A program made the translations under genes and the position numbers. The notes below the pieces were generated by a model. It worked only from the letters and a program-made list of their open reading frames with translations. It was not told the DNA's origin and searched no databases. This document shows, piece after piece, positions 11,661 to 20,720 of a stretch of 64,000 nt of DNA. The stretch's first letter is position 1, and each line of letters starts with the position of its first letter. This stretch comes from Triglochin maritima (taxonomy: Eukaryota; Streptophyta; Magnoliopsida; Alismatales; Juncaginaceae). The stretch is taken from the NCBI GenBank assembly GCA_963682175.1, contig OY821784.1, positions 24,285,621 to 24,349,620 of the forward strand, read 5' to 3'.

Positions 11661-14600
11661 TCAAGGAACATCAAATGAGAACATCAAGTCATGAGGACCA
11701 GAGACTTGCCGAGATGGGCAAACTCCACTGGTACTCTGAGGTGTCATGAGGGGTGAAAGGTCAAAGCTGAAAGGCTCGAACCCCTCATGATATTGGTCGG
11801 GTGTGGGCAACAAAGAATGAAGTTGTGTTGCCTCACTAGGGTTTAATTGCTCATCGAAGAAAACCATCCAACCAATAGGTGGGTGCATCGGAATGAGTTC
11901 CTCAAGCTCATTCGATGGATGCAGCAGACCTGCATCACTAAGAATGGGGCTTCTCCCCAAGTCATCCAACAAGGACCTCCCACCATCATTTAGATCATCA
12001 AGCATAAGCTCGGTCATAGGTGGGTCCTTGTTGGAGTCAATATAAAGCTCAAATGGCTCAATGGCCATGAGACATGAGGTAGAGACACCTTCTGGTGTAG
12101 GCATATGATGAGGTGTCTCACTCTCACTAGTACTCTCAACTGAATCATGCAACGAACACTCCCTTTGGACATTCATGTTCGAGGCCAGCTCACTATGTTG
12201 CATTGCAAAGACAGGCAATGAGTCTTCGCTGAGCCTAATAACATTCTCAACGGGTTGCATTGGTGTTAGAGGTGTTCGTTGATTTTGTGGTGCTTTCTCC
12301 AATTGGCGGATGAGATTTAGATTTAAAGGTTCATCCATGGGTTCCTGTTGCCTACCAGAGTTGAACACATGAAACTCGGCACTCATGTTACCGAATGAGA
12401 GCTTCATGAGACCATTTCTACAATTAATCAAGGCATTGGAGGTTGCCAGAAATGGTCTACCCAAAATCAAAGGTATTTGAGAGTGGGTGTTCGCAACAGG
12501 ATTGGTATCGAGGACAACAAAATCGACTGGAAATATAAAATCTCCAACTTTGATAAGCACGTCCTCGATAATCCCCATGGGAATACGAATGGATCTATCC
12601 GCCAGTTGGAGGGTGATCTTAGTTGGTTTCAATTCTCCCAAGTTCAACTGTTGATAAACAGAGAATGGGAGGAGGTTGACCGCTGATCCTAAATCAAGCA
12701 AAACATTGCTCAGTCTAGTGTCCCCTATCGTACACTGAATAGTAGGACACCCCGGGTCCTTGTATTTTGTGTAGGTAGGATTGGAAAAAAGTGAGCTGAT
12801 ATTTGAAGCCAAGAATGCTTTCTTAGGAACATTGGTCTTCCTCTTGGTTGTGCAGAGATCCTTCAACACATTGGCAAATTGAGGTATTTGTTGGATGACA
12901 TCCAACAAGGGGATGTTAACCTTCACTTGCTTAAATACCTCTACTATCTTGTCCATGTTGTCACTCTGCTTTTTATTTAACCTACTTGGATAGGGAGATT
13001 TTGGCAGGTAGGTTTTCTGATGTGCCTGAGAAGAAAGCTTTGGTGTATTACCCTCACCCTCAGCTTCTTCTTCACCACCATTCCCACGGAGGGGCTGCAT
13101 AGATGGTGGTGGGTGTGGCAAGGAAATGTGATTATCAACCTGTTTTCCATTCCTTAAGGTAACAATGGAATTGACATGGTGAACAGGTTCCTCCACATGG
13201 TTCACTTGCCTCCCCCGAGGTACCACATTCTCATTTTGCATTTGTTGTTGTTTGTACATGCGGGGGTTAGCCTCAGGCTGGCTAGGAAAAGACCCTCTCT
13301 CTCTTTCATGTACAGACTGAGTCAATTGGCCCATCTGAAGCTCTAGAGATTTGATGGTCTGCTGATCTGAAGTGAGAACTTGACTTGTGGTAGACATAAA
13401 ATTTTTCATTGAGTTTTCAAGTCCACGAGTCAAGGTCTCAAGCGAATTGAATCGTGTTTCCATATTATTGGAATTTAGGAAACCCGATTGATTGGTGGTT
13501 TGTGCTTGGGATGGCTGATAGGAATGTGCATGCATGGGAGGTTGGTGTGATTGGTAAGGTGGTCTAGAGGAGTTTGAAGGACCACCCGGGGCATTATTTT
13601 GGTTCCATGAAAAATTGGGGTGGTTCCTCCATCCAGGGTTATAAGATGATGAGTATGGGTCATTCCTAGATCTATCATAGATGGCGTTGACACGCTCCAT
13701 CTCAGGAGGAATGGACTCACACTCGCTCTCTACATGACCTATCCTACCACATGAATGACAGGGAACTGGACCAGATGTGGACATGTGAGGTGCACTTTGT
13801 TGGTTTTGGAGCTCAATCGAATCCATACGGCGCATTAAGGCCGCCATGCGTGCCTCGGTGGCCGTAGTGGTATCGATAGCAAATGCGGAACCCGATCTAG
13901 TTGAGTTTGCATTCGCGATCCTCGCTCCTATACTAGATGATGCAGGTGGTTCCCTCACACTCTCCCATTGCATGGTTTTCTCAGCGAGGTCTTCTAGGAA
14001 GGCCCATGCCTTCCTTTCATCCTTTCCCAAGAACTCTCCTTGACACATGGACTCAAGGAGCGTTCTGGACGGGATGTGAAGACCCTCATACACAATCTGA
14101 CAAAGACGCCACAACTCAATGCCATGGTGAGGGCACGAGGATAGTAGCTCTTTGAACCTCTCAAGATATGCATGAAATGGTTCGGTCTCATGTTGATAGA
14201 ACGAATTGATTTCGTTCCTTAATTTTTGAGTCCGATGATTTGGAAAGTACTTCTTGAGGAATGCAGATTGAAATTCATCCCAAGTCCTAAAGGAATTCAC
14301 CTGGTTGCTGTACAACCACTTCTTGGCGTCATCCTTTAGTGCAAAAGGAACGAGCCTAAGATGGATGGAGTCTGTGCTAAGTTGTTGCAGCTTGAACATA
14401 GCACAGACCTCCTCAAATTCCCTGAGAAAGATATAGGGGTCACCTTTCCCAGTGAAATGAGGGAACATGGAAATAAACTGAGGCTTGACCTCAAAATGGT
14501 TCCCATTTGCCTCTGCCAATACGATGCATGAGGGCAGAGCTGTACGGCTCGGGTAGCATCGATCACGAAGAGGCATGGGAACGAAAACTGGAAGCACAGG

Positions 14601-14795
14601 TGGAACAGGTGGGTCCAGCAACTGCTCCTCCTCACGGAAATTAGCAGCCATTGGACCCGAACTATGTGTGACACGAGAGGAGGAAGGTGTCGAGAAATCG
14701 ATGACCGAAGCCGGATTAACAACGCTCCTCGTCAAACGACCACTCTCGTCTCGTGTCCACGAAAGCATGCACAAAGGTGCACACACAAACCACAA
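11661..14795 (-). CDS. gag-PR: Intact gag-protease polyprotein of element A (1044 aa)
   Basis: This is one uninterrupted frame of 1044 codons, the only full-length gag in the window. The capsid-like retrotransposon gag region is at about residues 95-290 (HFEVKPQFISMFPHF, FLREFEEVCAMFKLQQLS, FLKKYFPNH, LCQIVYEGL). A CCHC zinc knuckle CHSCGRIGHVESEC is at about 342-356, followed by a long linker rich in Pro, Gln and Ser. The Athila-type aspartic protease is at about 690-810 (LLDLGSAVNLLP in place of the usual DTG/DSG context, then LQLADRSIRIP and ILGRPFLATSNALINC). The homology to E gag-pol ends near residue 930 (SNKDPPMTEL). The last 114 residues are a tail not found in E. The protein would form the particle and process itself, while polymerase and integrase must come from elsewhere. 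The true start could be a Met a few residues in. I chose the first ATG of the frame. Confidence 0.9.
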   Translation of the reverse strand: MWFVCAPLCMLSWTRDESGRLTRSVVNPASVIDFSTPSSSRVTHSSGPMAANFREEEQLLDPPVPPVLPVFVPMPLRDRCYPSRTALPSCIVLAEANGNHFEVKPQFISMFPHFTGKGDPYIFLREFEEVCAMFKLQQLSTDSIHLRLVPFALKDDAKKWLYSNQVNSFRTWDEFQSAFLKKYFPNHRTQKLRNEINSFYQHETEPFHAYLERFKELLSSCPHHGIELWRLCQIVYEGLHIPSRTLLESMCQGEFLGKDERKAWAFLEDLAEKTMQWESVREPPASSSIGARIANANSTRSGSAFAIDTTTATEARMAALMRRMDSIELQNQQSAPHMSTSGPVPCHSCGRIGHVESECESIPPEMERVNAIYDRSRNDPYSSSYNPGWRNHPNFSWNQNNAPGGPSNSSRPPYQSHQPPMHAHSYQPSQAQTTNQSGFLNSNNMETRFNSLETLTRGLENSMKNFMSTTSQVLTSDQQTIKSLELQMGQLTQSVHERERGSFPSQPEANPRMYKQQQMQNENVVPRGRQVNHVEEPVHHVNSIVTLRNGKQVDNHISLPHPPPSMQPLRGNGGEEEAEGEGNTPKLSSQAHQKTYLPKSPYPSRLNKKQSDNMDKIVEVFKQVKVNIPLLDVIQQIPQFANVLKDLCTTKRKTNVPKKAFLASNISSLFSNPTYTKYKDPGCPTIQCTIGDTRLSNVLLDLGSAVNLLPFSVYQQLNLGELKPTKITLQLADRSIRIPMGIIEDVLIKVGDFIFPVDFVVLDTNPVANTHSQIPLILGRPFLATSNALINCRNGLMKLSFGNMSAEFHVFNSGRQQEPMDEPLNLNLIRQLEKAPQNQRTPLTPMQPVENVIRLSEDSLPVFAMQHSELASNMNVQRECSLHDSVESTSESETPHHMPTPEGVSTSCLMAIEPFELYIDSNKDPPMTELMLDDLNDGGRSLLDDLGRSPILSDAGLLHPSNELEELIPMHPPIGWMVFFDEQLNPSEATQLHSLLPTPDQYHEGFEPFSFDLSPLMTPQSTSGVCPSRQVSGPHDLMFSFDVP

Positions 14796-15113
14796 CTCTC
14801 TTTTTTTTTCTTTTCAAATAAAGAATGTACGTAGAAGAGAAGACGAGGGAACACAGGAGAGAAAGAATGACTCAAGAGAGAAGGGAAGAAGTCCTTAAGC
14901 TGCGGCGGATGGGTACAGGTAGAAGCACACAAGCAAACAAGGCTCAAACAATCCTAAGGTCGCTATAGGTCCTTACAGCTAGACGACGCCTAACTGCGAG
15001 GTTACACGGCCTCAACACGCCTCACCTCCCTACAACGAGGACCACAAAGCCCAGCAAGTGAGCCAAGATCCGGGGATCTCGTCTCTCCTACTATCGACAA
15101 AGTGGGCAACGCC

Positions 15114-15142
15114 GATCAGGTCATGACGGTCGGGACCTGATC
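15114..15142 (-). promoter_or_regulatory. Leader hairpin, candidate RNA dimerisation/packaging element
   Basis: The inverted repeat GATCAGGTC ... GACCTGATC has an 11-nt spacer. The embedded self-complementary GTCATGAC (15120-15127) is kept in B (18625-18632), C (22908-22915) and D (2117-2124). E has GCCATGAC. In B and C the second stem arm has a mismatch. Function is inferred from position. Confidence 0.4.
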
Positions 15143-15675
15143 ACTCTCCTAATGCGTCCGAATTCCTTAAGGCCAATGTCTACTTGATTTTAAAATTAGG
15201 CTCTTGATTAGTGTGGTTTTTGGGGCGAAGGAAAGGGTGATGAAATCCCCCACCTTATCTTTTACGGGACAACCCCTCCTTAGTAGCGTTTTGGAGTCCT
15301 AAATCTAGCAATCAACACTCCAAACAACTCTCAACTCACACTTGTTGCAATGCACTTCCTACTAACTAATGCATGTTCATACGAAATGCATGAATGAGAT
15401 TAGAAGGTGCGTACCTCACACCAGCTCTCAGCAACAGAAAATAAAGCTAAGATAAAAGACAATCTAAATGCCTAAGTCACATACATGATGCATGACCTAA
15501 ACAAAAAAAATGCCTAATCTTTTGCTTTGAGTTTTAGGGTCCAAGTTGCTTAAGGGAGGTTTGATTATTGATCTGGGAACAAACTATACGTCAAAACATG
15601 CCAAATTAAGTCCCAGACCACTATATCATTAAAAAAAATACTCCAAAGAAATTTCTAGGTGAAATGAAACAACCA

Positions 15676-15714
15676 GACCGCCAGTTGGCGGTTGTAGACC
15701 GCTGATTGGCGGTC
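15676..15714. repeat. Two near-copies of the 18-bp palindrome in the A leader
   Basis: GACCGCCAGTTGGCGGTT (15676-15693) and GACCGCTGATTGGCGGTC (15697-15714) are separated by 3 bp. They show that the LTR palindrome is also present outside the LTR, downstream of the primer site. Confidence 0.85.
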
Positions 15715-15848
15715 TTCTTCTCTCAAACCGCCTCCAAACTTCACCAAATGCTTCCCCTTCTCAATGTGAGTCTCCTGAAACAAAGAAAACTACAAGACAA
15801 AAATTAAATCCACTCGAATCGTCCAAACAAGAGTCTGGACTGGCACCT

Positions 15849-15865
15849 CCCCGGCAGCGGCGCCA
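15849..15865 (-). promoter_or_regulatory. Primer binding site (tRNA-Asp) of element A
   Basis: On the minus strand TGGCGCCGCTGCCGGGG matches the complement of the plant tRNA-Asp 3' end with a single mismatch. It lies a few bases inside the 5' LTR. Confidence 0.9.
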
Positions 15866-16747
15866 AAAACTTGTTGAACGTTTTAATTAAAACCGCAGGT
15901 GCACGGCCGCGATGAAGCGGTGGCAAGTACGGGTCGTCCTCAGGGAGGTGAGCAGCCTCTTGTTTATCAGAAATCAAGTGGCAAAAATTGGGAGAGAAAG
16001 ATGTTTATGCTACTCTACTCTATACTACGCTAAGAAGTAGGAAATGCGAAACAAAGAAATAAACGATCAAATAAAAACTAAGCTAAGAACAAAATAGAAG
16101 TGCTGGAATTTCAGGAATGGAAAACCCCTAAGGGGTGGAGTGAGTGCACACAAGCAAAGAGGTGGGTGTAGAATACATTCTTTAAGCACATGAAGGTGGT
16201 GTTTATCAAGCATAGGAAGTGTCTAAATGTTATGGCAAAACCTATCAATCTATTCACCAACTTGGTTGATTAACATTTACATATGCAAGTTGTCTATTTC
16301 AGAACCTAAACAAACATGAGAGGTATCTAATCATTTTGGCAAAACTCATCAAGTTATAAATTCTATCCTAAACAAGCAAGCATACATTCATGTTTAATCA
16401 ACACATTGAAATTAAAGCATTCACCCATTCTCTAATGCATGTATGTACATCTACTCCACCCCCCAAAGGGGATGGAACTACTCACTAAACATTACACTAA
16501 TTATTAAACTATGGAAAGAAAGCATATTAAAACTAAGCTAGAATTAAAAGACGATTAAACTAAAGCATGCACAAACAATAAAAGGAGCATAAAACAAACA
16601 ATGAAAGAAACACAAAACTTTATTGATAAAATGACTCACATTAAAAGTAGCATCCTCCTACTTTAGTGTGTGCTTCAAGGCCTCAATTCTAGTAGGAAGA
16701 ATAGACACTTAAAATATGGAGTGATTACAATAGGAGGTGAAGAGTTC

Positions 16748-16755
16748 TATTTATA
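16748..16755 (-). promoter_or_regulatory. TATA box in the 5' LTR of element A
   Basis: On the minus strand TATAAATA lies in the context GGC-TATAAATA-GAACTC. It should drive transcription leftwards through the gag ORF. The family palindromes lie about 120-165 bp upstream. Confidence 0.65.
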
Positions 16756-16875
16756 GCCATGGAAAAAGCTAATCCGGGACAATCCCCCGATGTGGGACTA
16801 AACAAACACCAAAAATAGCCTAAACGAACATTAATACAAGTCCAGGAGAAATCTTGGCGGATCTGGACTAATCCA

Positions 16876-16914
16876 GACCGCCAATTGGCGGTTCCAGACC
16901 GCCAATTGGCAGTC
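16876..16914. repeat. Tandem pair of 18-bp palindromes in A 5' LTR
   Basis: GACCGCCAATTGGCGGTT and GACCGCCAATTGGCAGTC are spaced by 3 bp, each with one change from the perfect palindrome. The 3' LTR of the same element has only one unit. Confidence 0.88.
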
Positions 16915-17283
16915 CAAAATGTCCGGATCCAGTTGAGTTTTATTCTGGGCTTTTCTGTGTGCTTTTGGTGGTCTTTTATGCATCTACTTCGTTTGTTGCA
17001 GCTCCGACCCGAATCCAATTGCTAAAATACTCCCCATAATGGTGTGAAGTATTTTGTTTTACTCTTAGGTCCCTCTGTCTTGCAATCAGGTCCTTCTCCC
17101 TTGCATCTTGGTCCCCAGATCTCACAATCCAGTCCTTTTTCCCAGCTTTTGGGTCCTTTTATGCTTCATCTCTTCAAACCTAATTATTCCTGAAAACTAA
17201 ACATAAAACTCGTAACATAGCATTGTTTAGGTGAAAGATAATGGATATAAGATACAAATATGAGCATGAAATGATGTCAATCA

Positions 17284-17288
17284 CTACC
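17284..17288. repeat. Target site duplication CTACC, right copy (element A)
   Basis: CTACC follows the LTR end GTCAATCA and is identical to 8648-8652. Confidence 0.93.
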
Positions 17289-18321
17289 ACATAAATGACA
17301 TGGAACTGAACCACATGCAGACACATTAGATAGATCGTGCTGGCTTTGGAGATCAATCGAATCCATACGGCGCATTAGGGCCACCATGCGTGCCTCGGTG
17401 GCCGTAGTGGTAACGACGGCAAATGCAGCACCCGATCTAGTCGAGTTTGCATTTGCGATCCTTGCTCCCACGCTAGATGATGCAGGTGATTCCTTTACAC
17501 TCTCCCATTGCATGGTTTTCTTAGCGAGGTCTTCTAGGAAAGCCCATGCCTTCCTTTCATCCTTTCCTAAGAACTCTCCTTGACACATGGACTTAAGGAG
17601 CGTTCGGGACGAGATGTGAAGACCCTCGTAAACAATCTGACACAGGCGCCACAACTCGATGTCATGGTGCGGGCATGAGGATAGTAGCTCCTTGAACCTC
17701 TCTAAGTATGCATGGAATGATTTGGTCTCATGTTGATAGAACGAATTGATTTCGTTCCAATTTTTGAGTCTGATGATTTGGAAAATATTTTTTGAGGAAT
17801 GCAGACTGAAACTCATCCCAAGTCCTAAAGGCATTCGCCTGGTTGCTGTACGACCACTTCTTGGCATTATCCTTCAGCGCAAAGGGGACAAGCCTAAGAT
17901 GAATGGAGTCTGTGCTAAGTTGTTGTAGTTTGAACATAGCACAGACCTCCTCAAATTCCCTGAGAAAGATATAGGGGTAACCTTTCCCAGTGAAATGTGG
18001 GAGCATGGAAATAAACTGAGGCTTAACCTCAAAATTGTTCCCATTTGCGTCTGGCAATACGATGCATGAGGGTAGGGCTGTACGGCTTGGGTAGCATCGA
18101 TCACGGAGATGTATGGGAATGACAACTGGAAGAACAGGTCGAACAGGTGGGTCCAGCAACTGCTCCTCCTCATGGAAATTAGTAGCCATTGAACCCGGAC
18201 AGTGTGCGACACGAGAGGAGGAAGGTGTCGAGAAATCGACTACTGAAGCCGGATTGACAATGCTCCTCGTCAAACGACCACTCTCGTCTCGTGTCCATAA
18301 AGCATGCGCAAAGGTGCACAC
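17284..18321 (-). pseudogene. gag: gag of element B, N-terminal part (broken)
   Basis: On the minus strand this carries the gag N-terminus (WTRDESGRLTRSIVNPASVV) through the capsid-like blocks (HFTGKGYPYIFLREFEEVCAMFKLQQLS, KKYFPNHQTQKL) and the SIGARIANANSTRSG-type stretch to the first half of the zinc knuckle (CHLCG). There A is inserted. A 2-bp loss near 17758 (TTCCAATTT versus TTCCTTAATTT in A) shifts the frame after KYFPNHQTQKL. Together with 6561-8652 this is one gag gene split by A. Confidence 0.87.
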
Positions 18322-19327
18322 AGACCAAATTTTTTATTTTACAAAGAATGTGCGTAGAGGAGGATACGGGGGAACACAGGAGAGAAAGAATGACTCAGGA
18401 GAGAAGGGAAGAAGTCCTTATGCTACGGCGGATGGGTACAGGTAGAAGCACACAAGCAAACAAGGTTAAAGCAATCCTAAGGTCGCTATAGGTCCTTACA
18501 GCTAGATGACGCCTAACTGCGAGGTCAGACATCCTTACGATGAGGACCACAAAGCCCAGCAAGGGAGCCAAGATCCGGAGATCTCGTCTCTCCTACTATC
18601 GACAAAGTGGGCAACGCCGATCAGGTCATGACGGTTGGGACCGGATCACTCTCCTAATGCGCCCGAAGTCCTTAGGGTCAATGTCTACTTGATTTTAAAA
18701 TTAGGCTCTTTATTAGTGTGGTTTTTTGGGAGAAGGAAAGGGTGATGAAATCCCCCACCTTATCTTTTATGGGACAGCCCCTCCTTAGTAGCGTTTTGGA
18801 GTCCTCATCTAGCAATCAACTCTCCAAGAAACGCTCAACTAACACTTGTTTCAATGTACTTCCTACTAACTAATGCATGTTCATACGAAATGCATGAATG
18901 TGAGTAGATGGTGCGTGCCTCACGCCAGCACTCAGCAAATGAAAATAAAGCTAAAATAAAAGACAATCTACATGCCTAAGTCACATACACGATGCAAGAC
19001 CTAAACAAAAGGAATGCCTAATCTTTTGCTTTGGGTTTTAGGGTCCAAGTTGCTTAAAGGAGGTTTGATTATTGATCTGGGAACAAACTATAAGTAAAAA
19101 CATGCTAAATCAAGTCCCAGGTCACTACATCAATTATGACAAGGCGAAGAAAATAGAAGGAAAACAAGGCTCACCAGACTGCCAATTGGCGGTGTAAAGT
19201 GCCCAGGTTGGCCTCCAATTTCTCCTGTTGCCTCCCTTGTGACTCCATGTCTCCTAAAATAAAGAAAACTACAAAATACAAATTAAATCCACTCGAATCG
19301 TCCAAACAAGAGTTTGGAATGACACCT
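18322..19327 (-). other. Leader of element B
   Basis: Non-coding and matching the A leader, with GTCATGAC at 18625-18632 and a degenerate palindrome around 19176-19194 (GACTGCCAATTGGCGGTG). No gene is supported. Confidence 0.65.
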
Positions 19328-19344
19328 CCCCGGCAACGGCGCCA
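19328..19344 (-). promoter_or_regulatory. Primer binding site (tRNA-Asp) of element B
   Basis: The minus strand reads TGGCGCCGTTGCCGGGG, a perfect match to the complement of the plant tRNA-Asp 3' end. Confidence 0.93.
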
Positions 19345-19350
19345 AAAACT

Positions 19351-20720
19351 TGTTGAACGTTTTAATTTAAACCGCAAGTGCACGACCACGTTGAAGCGGT
19401 CGCAAATACAGGTCGTCCTCAGGGAGGTGAGCAGTCTCTCGTTTGCACGAAATCAAGTGGCAAAAATATGGAGAAGAGAGTTGTTTATGCTACTCTACAC
19501 TACACTACACTACGAAATACGAAATGCGAAAGAAAGCAACAAACGATTAACTAAAACTTAACTAAGAACAAAAGAAGAGTGTTGGAATTCAGAAATGGAA
19601 AACCCCTAAGGGGTGGAATGAGTGCACACATGCAAAGAGGTGGGTGTTGAGCACATTCTTTAAGCACAAATGAAGGTGGTGTTATCATGCATTGGAAGTG
19701 TCTAAATGTTATGGCAAAACCTATCAATCTATTCACCAACCTAGTTGATAACATTTACATATACAAGTTGTTTATTTCAAAACCTAAACAAGCATGAGAG
19801 GTGTCTAAACATTTTGCAAAACTCATCAAGTTATAAATTATATCCTAAACAAGCAAGCATCCACTCATGTTTTATCAACACATTGTAAATAAAGCATTTA
19901 TTCCATTCTCTAATGCATGTATGAACATCAACTCCACCCCCCAAAGGGGATGAAACTACTCACTACCCATTACACTAATTATTAAACTAAGCAAAGAAAG
20001 CATATTAACTAATCTACTAAAACTAATGAAATGAAATTAAACAAAGTAAAGCAAGCAAAATGAAACTAATAACATAACAAAGAAACTTTTATTAATAAAT
20101 GACTCACATTTCAAGCAGCATCCTCCTACTTTAGTGTGTGCTTCAAGACCTCACTTTTAGTAGGAAGAATAGCGACTTAAAATATGGAGTGGTTACATTA
20201 GAAGGTGAAGAGTACTATTTATAGCCATAGAAAAAGGCACTCCGGGACAATTCCCCATGTGGGACTAAACAAATACCAAAAATAGCCTAAACATCCTCAA
20301 ATACATGTGCTGGAGAAATTGGGACGGATCAAGAATGATCTGGACTGCCATTTAGCGGTCCATAAACTTTGGATCGGGTTGGAATTTGTTGTGGGCTTTT
20401 CCTGCTGGTATTGTTTGTCTTTGATGCGGTTACTTGACTTTTTGGAGCTCCGACCCGAATAGAATTACCAAAATACTCCCCATGATGGTGTGGGGTTTTC
20501 TGTTTTGCTCTTTGGTCTTACGTTCAGGTCCTTCTCCCTTGCATCTTAGTCCATTGATCTCACAATTCAGTCCTTTTTCCCAGCTTTTGGGTCCTTTATG
20601 CTTCATCTCTTCAAACCTATTTATTCCTGAAAATTAAACATAAAACTCGTTACATAGCATTGTTTAGGTGAAAGATAATGGATATAAGATGCAAATATGA
20701 GCATGAAATGATGTCAATCA
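19351..20720 (-). repeat. 5' LTR of element B, inserted in element C gag
   Basis: TGTTGAACG ... GTCAATCA (1370 bp). The reversed TATA box is at 20216-20223. The palindrome is degenerate near 20343-20360 (GACTGCCATTTAGCGGTC). On the right it abuts GTGAG within C gag (protease-proximal region). The expected left GTGAG is not next to any LTR in the window. Confidence 0.9.

Larger units (their letters stand above)
14796..15848 (-). other. Leader of element A (between primer site and gag)
   Basis: This non-coding stretch contains two near-copies of the family palindrome (15676-15693 and 15697-15714). It also has a hairpin with a 9-bp perfect stem GATCAGGTC/GACCTGATC at 15114-15142 that contains GTCATGAC. 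The region is conserved with the leaders of B, C, D and E and is the natural place for RNA dimerisation and packaging signals, although that role is only inferred. Confidence 0.65.
8653..17283 (-). mobile_element. Element A: complete gag-only Athila-like LTR retrotransposon
   Basis: This is an 8.6-kb element with two LTRs, polypurine tract, tRNA-Asp primer site and 5-bp target duplication CTACC on both sides (8648-8652 and 17284-17288). The flanks join seamlessly into the gag zinc knuckle of element B. Between the LTRs the only gene is a 1044-codon gag-protease ORF. Reverse transcriptase, RNase H and integrase are absent. This is the architecture of non-autonomous TR-GAG type elements, which must use enzymes from an autonomous relative such as element E. 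Its LTRs differ at perhaps one to two dozen sites by eye, so it is the youngest of the Athila-like copies here. Confidence 0.9.
15872..17283 (-). repeat. 5' LTR of element A
   Basis: TGTTGAACG ... GTCAATCA on the + strand (1412 bp). The TATA box (reversed TATTTATA) is at 16748-16755. Two palindrome near-copies lie at 16876-16893 and 16897-16914, upstream of the TATA box in the transcribed (minus) orientation. It is nearly identical to 8653-10044. Confidence 0.93.
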
